Source: Turbatrix aceti (lineage: Eukaryota > Nematoda > Chromadorea > Rhabditida > Panagrolaimidae). Taken from it: a DNA stretch of 64,000 bases. The notes under the pieces are model-generated. The model was not told the DNA's origin and ran no database searches. It saw only the letters and a list, made by a program, of their open reading frames with translations. The translations under genes and the position numbers were made by a program. The stretch's first letter is position 1. Each line of letters starts with the position of its first letter. Shown one piece after another: positions 1 through 9,683 of the stretch. Location of the stretch: the NCBI GenBank assembly GCA_963969345.1, contig OZ017768.1, forward strand, positions 1,776,573 to 1,840,572, written 5' to 3'.

Positions 1-118
1 TGATTCTGAGTTTCTGGAGGCATGTTTTTATTTATTCATTTTCGCGATTTTACCGCGCTGCGTTTCAAAAAAAAATGTCGATCGCGCATTTAGATAAATA
101 AATAAATATTTTTTTAGC

Positions 119-2799
119 ATGTTTTACGCTCAATTCGTGTTGTCGAAGAAAGGCCCGTTGGCCAAAATCTGGCTGGCCGCTCACTGGGAAAAGAAACTCT
201 CCAAGGCTCAGATCTACGAGACCAACGTCGCAGATGCCGTTGAGGAGGTCATGAGACCGAAGGTGGGCTTAAAAAAATTTCCACAGGGCATTTTTATGAA
301 TTTATAAAAAAACATTTTTTAGGTAAAAATCGCGCTCCGAACAACCGGTCACCTGCTGTTGGGCATCGTTCGTATCTACTCCAAACGAGTCGAATACCTT
401 CTCGACGATTGCAATTCGGCTTTTTTGAAGGTCAACCGTTCCATGCGGACGTCGCTACGGTCGACTGGAAATGCTTCGGAGCTTGTGGGTTTTTTCTTGG
501 CATTTATTTATTTTTACTGTTTTTATTTTTTTGTTTTAGGTAATTTCGAACTTTGACGACGCAGACTTGATTGACGACTTGGACTTGGAACTTCCTGCTG
601 CCCCTGTTCGGGTGCTCCAGTCGAGGCCTGATGACATCACGCTTCGAGAGGACAATGTTGGAATTACTGAACCGGCTTGTGGATCTTTTGCCGATTGCAA
701 TGGTGGAGTAAGTTTTTTTGAAAAAAATAAAATATTTAGTAATACTGAAAAATATTTTTTAATTTTGTATACTTAATTTTTTTCTCGAAAAGGAACAACG
801 ATGAAAGTTGATTTTTTACCGTTTTCAAAAGTAATAGAATAGCGAAAAAATTGTTAACTTGTCGTGGACTGCGAAAGCAAAGTAATATTTTAACAACAAA
901 AAACGAATGTTACTCTTAGCAAAAGTAATAAAATAGGAAAAAAAAGTGTTACTTCACTTTAGCCTGCAAATCCAAACGTAACACTCTAGTACCAAAAAGT
1001 GAATGTTACTTCTAACAAAGGTAATAAAAAAGCGTTGAAAAAAGTGTTATTATGCATAAGAATCGGAAAATAATATTTTTAGAATTCTAGAATAGCGTAT
1101 TTTGAACTTTTCTGTCATTTTTCAAAATTTTTGTCAGAATTTTTTTGTAACTTTAATTTTTTTTCAGTTGGATGACTTCGGCGAGGGCGGCGCCCCAATC
1201 GACCTGATGACCGACGACTACTACACCAACAAGGGCAAAGAAATCGGTGCCGGTCGTTTCACCCCGATCGACAACAATCTCAGCGCTGAAGCTGCTCGTC
1301 ACGCGCCCGGTGCACCTGACTCCTTCATGAATTCCGTCGGCCACATCGATCCCAGCATGGCTTCTGTCGGGAACATGGACGACATTGACAACTTTCTCGG
1401 CATGCAGCCTGAGGTCATTGATCCCAGTCAACGTAAGTTTACTCGTTACGATTATTTTTTTTTACAAATGTTGGATACGGTTTTTTAGGCACAAATGATG
1501 GCAGCAGTCTGTCTTTGGCCCCCCTCGAGCCCGACCTGGCTCTCGCTAGCCCGAGACGGATTCCGAAGCGCAGACGAAAGCGTCTCATCGTCGACGAGGA
1601 GAAGGATATCTCCAGCGATTTCATGAAGGATAGCATGGCTGATTACCTGGATATCATGAAGCCCTGCGAGGTGGCACCTCCGACGAAGAAGCTCATGCAG
1701 CTGAGGGAGAATGGTGGTACTGACCGGCTGTTCTCCGCTCCGGGATGCCCAGCGCTTTGCGATTCTACTTTTTTGAGGGTTGGTTACGGTCTTTGAAGGG
1801 TTATCCCGAAGCAAAGATTTTTTGCACGATTTTTTTTGAAGGAGAAATTTTCGTTTCAAAAAACACTTTTATCTTTTTTAACAATTTTTTCAGTTCGCAA
1901 ACGAACATTTTGAAAAAAACGTCAATTTTGGCACCATTACATTTATTAATTTTTTTTAATTTTTAAATTTTAATTTTTTTGTTAATTTTTTAACTTATTA
2001 GAAATTTTTGCTTCTTTTTTAAATCATAAAATACAAAAATTTTCCCAAAAATAAAATGTCGTTATTTACTGTACCCATATTTACAATCACTAATTTTTCC
2101 AGCTCTACCAATCCCACCTGGTTCTGCACTCCAAACTACCCGAAGCAACCGAAGACTCAGAATCCGTCGCAAGCGTCCGCAATGAGCTCGAAATGGCAGA
2201 TGTCGTAACCGAAGAACCGGATTACTACCCAGAAATGAGTTTCGGTGATCTGGGAACCGTTGACTTGGCACCACCGGAACCTGTGGCACCTGACAGTTTC
2301 CACCTCGATCCCATCAGCTTCGATCCTGATCCCATCGACCTCCAGCTCGACCCCATCGTTGAAGAACGTGAAGTCGATGAAAATGCCCAACCTGGCCTGC
2401 AGGTGTCACCTGTCCGAGAGGGTGAAAAGCAGCAACATCCTCGTCGACGACAGCGCCACGACGTCTACGATGAATCATCCAGCGACGAAGACGACGTCGA
2501 TCAGCGCTGCTCGAGGAGGACCCACGCTGTCGCCAACGCTATCAGCAACCGTCTAAAATCCAGCGATACGGTAGGTCACAGCAGAAATATTTTCTCCAAC
2601 AAAGTATTTTCTTTTTAATTTTTAGGTCACGCTCAACGACCTCCTAACGAGGGGATCAACCCAGCGAACTGCCGCCCAGAAATTCTACGCTCTCCTCGAA
2701 TTGGCGAAGAAGCATGCCATCAAGGTGCGCCAGGACGAACCCTTCGGCGAGATCTCCATCTCTGCGGGCCCTCAAATGGCTGTCGTTTTGGCCGACTAA
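119..2799 (+). CDS. RAD21: RAD21/SCC1 cohesin kleisin subunit
   Basis: Cohesin kleisin that bridges the SMC1 and SMC3 heads in the nucleus and is cut by separase. Exons read as 119-262, 323-484, 540-707, 1168-1432, 1489-1778, 2103-2570 and 2626-2799, all in phase, giving about 556 aa (human RAD21 is 631). The N-terminus starts [20 protein letters not shown], the Rad21/Rec8 N-terminal domain (about residues 1-110) that contacts SMC3. The middle keeps the family block [14 protein letters not shown]...APPTKKLM (roughly residues 270-320). The last 57 residues form the C-terminal winged helix that binds SMC1 ([19 protein letters not shown]). Between these lies an acidic, Pro/Asp-rich linker. Intron 5 uses a GTTGGT donor (1779), which is non-canonical but is required by the frame. 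Intron 3 (708-1167) holds a TTACTTTTG-type repeat island. The start is the first ATG and matches the invariant family start. Family membership is near certain; mitotic versus meiotic paralogue cannot be decided. Confidence 0.95.
790..1080. repeat. TAAC-hairpin repeat island 1 (RAD21 intron 3)
   Basis: Degenerate array of GTTACTT/AAGTAAC-type inverted motifs with the internal signature ACTTTAGCCTGCAAA (orientation A on the plus strand). It fills most of the intron. Confidence 0.75.
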
Positions 2800-3019
2800 C
2801 TTTTTAAGACCTTTTTTTCATTTAATAAGTGGACATCTGTCTCCCTTGGCATTCTGACCTCCCTCTATTCCGCTAACACAAAGGCACGCTCTGTATTTTA
2901 TTTTTTGTAGCCTGTTGCAAGTCTTGGAAACGAAACAAACGATAAACAGGATAACTGAAGGTGAAGAAAAACATGAATTTATCGTAGTTGGGAGGGGTAA
3001 TGCTGAAAAATACCAGAAT

Positions 3020-3260
3020 TATCGAAAAAGGGAGATTTTTTCTTTCAAAATGTCGGATTTTGTTGTTTCTGCGAATTTTCTGATTGAAAAAACCAATTCG
3101 CATTTTTGTGCTTTGATTAGCGTTTTTGATATTACAAAAAACTTTTTTATCAAAAAAAATAAACACTCGAGCGGCTTCTAAGCTCAACTCCACAATCTTG
3201 ACTCGCTTCTCGAAAACTGCGCAAAACTGGTTTTTGCCATCTTCCATTCGCTCTGCTAAA
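3020..3260. repeat. Dispersed repeat family R3, copy 1
   Basis: This non-coding stretch (ATTTTCTGATTG..., GCATTTTTGTGC..., a CTCGAGCGGCTT region, CTCGCTTCTCGAAAAC) recurs at about 6745-6980 and more divergently at 61660-61850. Copies 1 and 2 belong to the tandem duplication; the third is dispersed. No coding potential is seen. Confidence 0.55.
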
Positions 3261-3463
3261 AACTTCCAACAAAAGTAAAAAATAGCAAAAAGATATTACT
3301 TTGTTCCCGGTAAAGCCAAAAGTAAGATTCACAATTCAATTTCAATTTCAATTTATTGCTCTTTGTCGTACACACCCGTTAACCGTGAAATCACAAGGAA
3401 GAGAGACGAAAAAAAGTAAGATAACAATGATCAAGTGCAAAAAAAGAGGCGGACATGGTTACA

Positions 3464-4711
3464 TCAGTTTTTCACACGACACCGAAATGAAAACTCAACG
3501 TTGTCGGTAAGTCGATGTCGTCGATTGGCAACTGTCCATGACTTATGTCGTCCACAGAACTTATTATAAAAAACATCAGGCGTAAACACAGCATTAATGC
3601 TGGAACCCCGCGTTTCGTCCAAAGTGCCGAACATAAGTTTTTGGAAATATCCGGCCTCAAATGCAAAATCCAGCTTGATCTTGATGTGCTGGGGAATTTC
3701 ACTGATATATCTGGCAATTTCCGTGTATTCTTCCTTGAGAGCACTCCAGAAATCAGCCACAGTAGGACGCTCGAAATAAAAGCACCTATTTGACCAATTG
3801 ATACTGGCAGTGATCTTTTCAACGTTTGGTGCGAGTGCCAGTGCGCAGTTCATAAGCTTTTTGATGCTTTCCGAACCTGCCGCGGACTCACACAAACACC
3901 AGTTGAAATGAACGCGCCGAACGTGATGCAGATCTCCTTGGCTACAGTTCATTTCACGAACGAAGTTATCAGCTTCTGTAGCATAAGGAAATCTTAAACG
4001 CAGGACATTCGACGACGCCAAATTCACGTTCTTCTGAAAAAAGTATGCAAAAGGATTTATAAACGAGAAACATAAATATTTAATCTACTTACCGCAATTG
4101 GACTCCAGGTATCCAGGTAGTTCCGTTTGCTATGAGTGAAAACAACCGTGTCAAAGCGTGGAAGAGTTTTTTTGATTTGGCCCAGCGACTGAGCGTTCAC
4201 TGCCAAATGTCGGGAAATCGAATAAAGATTCTGTAAAATTTCCGCCGACAGATCTTTATTAAACACTTCCAATTTTTGAAGCCCTAAAAACATGATTTCA
4301 ATCCGTTTCAACTATTATAAATTATACTCACAGTTGGCACGAAGCACGTTTTCCAGAAAACGGCTTTTTTCGATTTGTGGAGCACTACGAATATAGAGAT
4401 TCCGGACGAAACAAGTGAACCAGTCAAATGATTCACAGTTTCCGAAACCATAACTACGAAACTAAAAAACAAAATTTGAAAAAATAGAAAAATGTGTAAA
4501 ATAAACATACCGGTGTGTGGCTGCGCATATTCAGCATGGTGATATCGGTGTCAAAGTAAAAAACTGGCACCTTTTCCATGAAAATTGAAAACGATTGCGA
4601 CATTTCACACGAGGACAAAACCACGTTCTTCAGGAATTCCAAGTCGCCGGTCGCTTTGTCAGAGACTCCTGAGAGTACATCATGATGATATGCGAGAGAC
4701 AGAGAACGCAT
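3464..4711 (-). CDS. Uncharacterised protein, tandem paralogue A
   Basis: Function not recognised. Minus-strand exons are 4711-4511, 4461-4332, 4283-4093 and 4033-3464, with GT-AG introns of 49, 48 and 59 nt in phase, giving a 363-aa protein. It begins MRSLSLAYHHDVLSG and ends FSFRCRVKN. There is no signal peptide, membrane segment or catalytic motif I can name. The second half contains leucine/alanine-spaced helices (IKKLMNCALALAPNVEKI) reminiscent of the C-terminal repeats of F-box-associated proteins that expand in tandem in nematodes, but no F-box is visible, so that is only a suggestion. The start is the first ATG of exon 1 and is conserved in paralogue B (7238-8482). Exon 4 is about 83% identical to B at protein level, and all splice sites and the frame are kept in both copies, which argues that both are functional genes. 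Confidence 0.75.
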
Positions 4712-5366
4712 TTTAATTATAATAGTCTAAAATATCAGATATCAGAGGTACGAAAAATTATGGTCCTAAAGCGAGCCGCAATTCTCTAATTTTCGAATTG
4801 AGATATTTAAAGCCACGTTTTTTGATTTAATTCAAACAAAAGTATCGTACAAGCGAAAATAAATATTGCTTCATTTCAGAAAGCAAAAAGTAACTCGGAA
4901 CGCATTGGGCAAAAATGGTGGAAGTGGTTTACTCCTCGTTGCTCTCAACCTGTCCTTATCTACTGGTCTGGTGGTTCAACGGCCGCAGATACAACACCAG
5001 CACGAACCAAGCATGGCGCAAGTTGCGACTCGCATCTAACTAAGTAAGCAAGGATGGCACTGCTCTGCGCGCCGTCCTCATGTTGAACACGAATGGGGGA
5101 GGAGACAATACAACAACAATTGGGTCAAAGCAGCATTCCAACGTTAGCTAAAGCCATGTGCTCTGAGTGAGCAGACGTCCTGCCGACGCCAGGTCCCCTG
5201 CTATACAGTCCAGAGCGACTGCGGGAGGTGTGATCGCCGATTGGAGGGGCCGATACGGAGCTCGAAGAACCATGTCTGAAAAGACAGTTTGCATAAATCC
5301 CAAAAGACGGCAGACAAAGAACTTTTACACATTCAAATATTTTGTGCCAAAGTTATAGATGGGCAC
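4712..5366. promoter_or_regulatory. Upstream region of paralogue A with a near-identical block (about 4866-5290)
   Basis: The block at about 4866-5290 differs from 8625-9050 at only about 8 of roughly 425 positions, whereas the adjacent coding exons differ far more. It lies 5' of the minus-strand gene. On the plus strand it contains a 42-codon ORF (4916-5044) preceded by a CATTTCAG acceptor-like site. It could be a shared promoter, a small gene, a conversion tract or a recently moving element; I cannot decide which. Confidence 0.5.
4916..5044 (+). CDS. Possible 42-aa small ORF, copy A
   Basis: ATG at 4916, stop TAA about 5042-5044. The peptide starts MVEVVYSSLLSTCPYLLVWW and ends LRLASN. Copy B encodes the same peptide with one E-to-K change at residue 3. 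An acceptor-like TTCATTTCAG lies about 40 nt upstream. The ORF is short and could be chance inside a conserved block; no homologue is recognised. Confidence 0.25.
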
Positions 5367-5367
5367 T

Positions 5368-5437
5368 TTACTTTACTTTATTACTCTTACTCGTGCATAA
5401 TTACTCATTACAAAATTAGAGACAGTGATGAGTATCT
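5368..5437. mobile_element. 70-bp insertion with 9-bp target duplication
   Basis: The segment beginning TTACTTTACTTTATTACTC and ending GTGATGAGTATCT is bounded by the direct repeat ATGGGCACT (5359-5367 and 5438-5446). A near-identical copy, 2 bp longer, is at 22790-22858. It is absent from unit B of the tandem duplication. It has no clear terminal inverted repeats and is too short to be autonomous; a MITE-like or SINE-tail fragment is possible. Confidence 0.55.
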
Positions 5438-5988
5438 ATGGGCACTATTAGTACCAAACTCTGATATAAGCAGCTGTATAAATATTTGTAAGGTCGGCCA
5501 GAGAAAGGCCGTTAAAAAATTGGCATCTTGAGATGAGAGCCTTGTTGCACACAACCTATCCTCACCACTTGTCTGGTAGTTCAGGAACTATACAAGGTAT
5601 CGGAAATATTTTGCATTTCTTAAAAAGGCCATTTTTAATCTTAAAGTGCGGGCAAAAGCGGTCATATTTTTTTTACGTACAGCCGTTTTTTCCAAAATCA
5701 AATACCCTCAAATCTTGTCAATTTTTATACAACAATAATACGTCAGATCATCCATTTCACAGCATGAGTGTGCTGTTTTCAAACACAAAAAAAAAGATTC
5801 AACACAAAAGAAAAGAAGAAAAAATCAGATTCAACATTTAGAAAAAAAACAGGATAATTGAATGTGAAGAAAAACAAGAATTTATCGTAATTGGAAGGGG
5901 TAATGCTGAAAAATATGCCAGAGTTGTCATGCGAGCCAAAATTCTTGACTCGAGTTGTCGTTCGAACTCGACTGATGGCGGAGCGGTC

Positions 5989-6698
5989 TACCGGCGAGAT
6001 CGAGACAAGAAAAGACTGTTTATTCTCAAGACGAAAAGCTATATATATATCAGATATCAGTAGTCACGTAGTCACAATGCAAATCCTTCAGTTAGTCACT
6101 ATGCAAATCCTTCAGTCCTCCTCCTGGACAAAGAAGTTGTGCACTTTGATGAAGAGATCCATCTTGCAGTCGTATCGGCGCCCTTTTGCGATTGCCTCCA
6201 GCGTCGCGATGTATTCTTTGGTCGAATTCGTATGCGGGTGGATTGCGTCTAGGTAGACCGGCTTGGTTGGATCGATCCTTGATGCGACGAGGTAGGTAGC
6301 CGGGTTGTTGGGGTCGAAACGTGTGGGCACGCGACGTTCCCTGATTGGTCGACCACTCAGGAGGTTGTTGAGCTGGGAGCGCCTTGATGGGGGCGCTCGA
6401 CTCTCCTCGGGGAGGTTCGTAGCCGCGTTCGGTTCTGTCGCTGAGTTGCTGGGTTCAGGTTGGAGTGTGCTCTGAGCCGGGTTGGGGATCGCCTTAATGT
6501 CATCGATGTGTCTGGTCGAGGATTGCCCGTTGACGAGGACCTCGAAGATTGTCTCCGACTTCCGACGGATGATACCGGCGAGATCGAGACAAGAAAAGAC
6601 TGTTTATTCTCAAGACGAAAAGCTATATATATATCAGATATCAGTAATCACGTAGTCACAATGCAAATCCTTCAGTTAGTCACTATGCAAATCCTTCA
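5989..6698 (-). mobile_element. Internally deleted LTR retroelement, probably Ty3/gypsy-like
   Basis: Two 126-bp direct repeats (5989-6114 and 6573-6698) differ at about one position. Read on the minus strand each begins TGAAGGATTTGCATAG, contains a TATATATATA box and an AATAAA signal, and ends GCCGGTA, as expected for short LTRs. Between them is one open frame of about 150 codons, the C-terminal tail of a pol polyprotein, immediately followed by a purine-rich tract (AGGAGGAGGA) that abuts the 3' LTR. There is no primer-binding site, gag or catalytic pol, so most of the internal region is missing. I found no convincing target-site duplication. Confidence 0.75.
6112..6570 (-). pseudogene. Pol polyprotein C-terminal fragment of the LTR element
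   Basis: An uninterrupted frame of about 152 codons truncated at its 5' side at the LTR junction. Near the start it has a GQSSTRHIDDIK segment like the post-integrase region of Ty3/gypsy polyproteins (G-x-x-x-x-RHxDxL/I pattern). It then continues through a Pro/Asn-rich linker to an acidic end (VHNFFVQEED). The stop codon TGA coincides with the first three bases of the 3' LTR. No catalytic residues of integrase or reverse transcriptase remain, so it cannot be autonomous. Assignment to Ty3/gypsy rather than Pao is inference. Confidence 0.55.
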
Positions 6699-6744
6699 TC
6701 GACCGAGTTTTAGTTTTTGTGTCGAGTCAGTGAAAGGACTCTCA

Positions 6745-6980
6745 TTTTTGAAAAATGAAGTTTTTTTTGTCCAAAGTGTCAGCTTTTGTTGGTTCGTTTC
6801 TGCAAATTTTCTGATTGCAAAAACAATACGCATTTTTCTGTTAGCGTTTTTTTTCTACAAAAAAACATTTTTTGTATTTAAAAAAATAAAAATTTCGTGT
6901 AGAGCGGCTCGAGAGCTTGACTTCACAATTTTGGCTTGCTTCTCGATAACTCTGCTCGAAACTGGTTTTCGCTATCTTCA
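6745..6980. repeat. Dispersed repeat family R3, copy 2
   Basis: Counterpart of 3020-3260 in unit B, with the same order of motifs (AAATTTTCTGATTGCAAAA, CGCATTTTTCTGTTAGCG, GCTTCTCGATAACTC). Confidence 0.55.
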
Positions 6981-7237
6981 ACCCTCCCCCCCTGCTAGAG
7001 TACGACTACAATCTCGATCACTTAGAAAAACGACAAAATATTTCAGATTTTTTAAAATCCAAAAACCTCTCCCCCTCTCTCGGTCAACAAAGCACGCGTG
7101 TTTCGTCTAACACAAGTAATGTTTATTAGCTTCAAATAAAAAACTTCCAACAAGAGTAAAAAAATGGCAAACATATTTATTTTATTCCCTGCGAATCCAA
7201 AAGTAAGATAACAATGATCGGGGCATGAGTGGTCACA

Positions 7238-8482
7238 TCAGTTTTTCACGCGACATTGAAATGAAAACTCGACGTTGTCAGTCAGTCGATGTCGTCGATT
7301 GGCAACTGTCCATGACTTATGTCGTCCACAGAACGTATTATAAAAATTATCAGGCTTAAACACAGCATTCATACTGGATTCCCGCGTTTCGTCCAATGTG
7401 CCGAACATAAGTTTTTGGAAATGACCGGCTTCAAATACAAAATCCAGCTTGATCTTAATGTGGTGGGGGATTTGACTGAGATATCCAGCTATTTCAGTGT
7501 GTTCATCCTTGATCGCACTCCAGAAATCAGCCACCGCCGGACGATTGAAATGAAAGCACCTAGTTGACCAATTGACACTGGCAGTGACCTTTTCAACGTT
7601 TGGTGCGAGTGCCAGTGCGCAGTTCATAAGCTTTTTGATGCTTTCCGAACCTGCCGCTAATTCACACAAATCCCAGGTGAAATGGACGCGCCGAAGGTGT
7701 TTAAGATCTCCTTGGATACAGTCCATTTCACGAACAAAATCGTCAACGTCTGTAGCATAAGGGAATCTTAAACACAGGACACTCGACGACGCCAAGTTCA
7801 CGTTCTTCTGAAAAAAGTATGCAAAAGGATTTTTAAACGAGAAAAATAAATATATAATCTACTTACCTCAATTGGATTCCAGGTATCAAGGAAGTTCCTT
7901 TTACTATGGTTAAAAACAATAGTGTCAAAACATGGAAGGATTTCTTTAATTTGGCCCAGTGACTGAGCGTTAACTGCAAAGTGTCGGCAAATCGAACTAA
8001 GATTCTTTAAAATATTCGCCGACAGGTCTTTATTAATCACTTCCAATTTTTGAAGCCCTAAAAACATGATTTCAATTTGTTTCAACTCTTATAAATTATA
8101 CTTACAATTGGCACGAAGCACGTTTTTTAGAAAACGGCTTTCTATCAGTGGAGCACTACGGATATGCAAGTTCCGGACGAAACAAGTGAGCCAGTCAAAG
8201 GACTCACAGTTTCCGGAACCACAGCTTCGCCACTAAAAAACAAATTTTTAAAAAACAGAACAATGTGTAAAATAAACATACCGGCGTGTAGGTGCACATG
8301 TTCAACATGTTAATATTACTGTCCGAGTAGAACACTGGCACCCTTTCCATGAAAATTGAAAAAGAATGCGACATTTCACGCGAGGACAAAACCACGGTCT
8401 TCAGGAATTCCAAGTCGCCGGTTGTTTTGTCACAGACGCTTGAAAGTACATTATGATGATATGCGGAAGACAGAGAACGCAT
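7238..8482 (-). CDS. Uncharacterised protein, tandem paralogue B
   Basis: Paralogue of the gene at 3464-4711, function unknown. Exons 8482-8282, 8232-8106, 8057-7867 and 7807-7238 give a 362-aa protein beginning MRSLSSAYHHNVLSSVC. Exon 2 is one codon shorter than in copy A; the other exon lengths are identical. In exon 4 about 32 of 189 residues differ from copy A. Many changes are non-conservative, but the frame and every splice site are kept, and the segment IKKLMNCALALAPNVEK and the last 30 residues are almost unchanged. No signal peptide or membrane segment is seen. The two genes are in the same orientation, about 2.5 kb apart, separated by the LTR remnant. Expression from the near-identical upstream block is plausible but not shown. 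Confidence 0.75.
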
Positions 8483-9100
8483 TTTTTTATTATATTTAAT
8501 AGTCTAAAATATCAGATATCAGAGGTATGAAAAATTATAGTCCTAAATAAAGCCGCAATTTTCAAATTTTCAAATTGAGCTGCTTCAAACAAAAGTATCG
8601 TTTTAGGAAAAATAAATATTGTTTCATTTCAGAAAGCAAAAAGTAACTCGGAACGCATTGGGCAAAGATGGTGAAAGTGGTTTACTCCTCGTTGCTCTCA
8701 ACCTGTCCTTATCTACTGGTCTGGTGGTTCAACGGCCGCAGATACAACACCAGCACGAACCAAGCATGGCGCAAGTTGCGACTCGCATCTAACTAAGTAA
8801 GCAAGAATGGCACTGCTCTGCGCGCCGTCCTCATGTTGAACACAAATGGGGGAGGAGACAATACAACAACAATTGGGTCAAAGCAGCATTCCAACGTTAG
8901 CTAAAGCCATGTGCTCTGAGTGAGCAGACGTCCTGCCGACGCCAGGTTCCCCGCTATACAGTCCAGAGCGACTGCGGGAGGTGTGATCGCCGATTGGAGG
9001 GGCCGATACGGAGCTCGAAGAACCATGTCTGAAAAGACAGTCTGCAAGACGATTCATAAATCCCAAAAGACGGCAGACAAACACTTTTACACATTCAATT
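8483..9100. promoter_or_regulatory. Upstream region of paralogue B with a near-identical block (about 8625-9050)
   Basis: Counterpart of 4866-5290. The order of motifs is the same, including the small ORF (8669-8797, MVKVVYSSLLSTCPYLL...) and the CATTTCAG site before it. The identity of about 98% here against roughly 83% protein identity in exon 4 is the reason for flagging it. Confidence 0.5.
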
Positions 9101-9683
9101 GTTTTGAGTCTAGGACACCCTTCCCTACGCTGGGCCGATTCGCTCAACTCGGTGTTCAACAAGACGAAAACCAGACCACAGCGACGATGGGGAGGTCGGC
9201 CAGGGAAAAGCCGTTAAAAAAATTGGCACGATGAGAGCCTTGCACACAATCTATCCTGGCCACTTGTCTGGTAGTTCAAGAACTATACAACACCTATGCC
9301 GCAACAATTGGGTCAAAGCAGCAGATTCAAAATGTTAGCGCCATGCATGTTAGAGCAACATGTGCTCTGACATGAGCAACCATCTTGCAAACTCGAGGTA
9401 TCGGAAATATTTTGCCCGAACCCGAACCTGGCCCAACATTTCGGGTCGGGTACCCGAAAATTTCGGCTTCGGGTATCCGAAAAAAACACAAATGATCTTA
9501 AAAATGTCAATTTTCTTACAAAAAAATCAAAAATCAAATACCCTCAAATCTTGTCAATTTTTATACAACAATACATCAGATCATCCATTTCACAGCATGA
9601 GCGTGCTGTTTTCAGACACAAAAAAAAGATAGATTCAATATTTAGAAAAAAAAAATTACAACAAGACATTTTTTACTCAAATG

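Larger units (their letters stand above)
2944..5846. repeat. Tandem duplication unit A (about 2.9 kb)
   Basis: This unit starts at AAACAGGATAACTGAAGG and ends just before the matching AAACAGGATAATTGAATG at 5847, which opens unit B. It contains one complete four-exon minus-strand gene (3464-4711), its upstream region, and a tail ending in TTTAGAAAAAAAA. Similarity to unit B runs across coding, intronic and flanking DNA, so this is a segmental duplication and not a retrocopy. Unit A carries a 70-bp insertion (5368-5437) absent from unit B. Confidence 0.85.
5847..9655. repeat. Tandem duplication unit B (interrupted by an LTR remnant)
   Basis: Second unit of the tandem duplication. Once the LTR remnant (5989-6698) is removed, its length is close to that of unit A. 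It keeps the full four-exon minus-strand gene (7238-8482) and the near-identical upstream block. Near 9301-9385 it has a degenerate extra copy of part of that block (CAATTGGGTCAAAGCAGC), and near 9408-9485 a CCCGAA/TTCGGGTA-rich insertion of about 75 bp that is absent from unit A. Confidence 0.85.
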
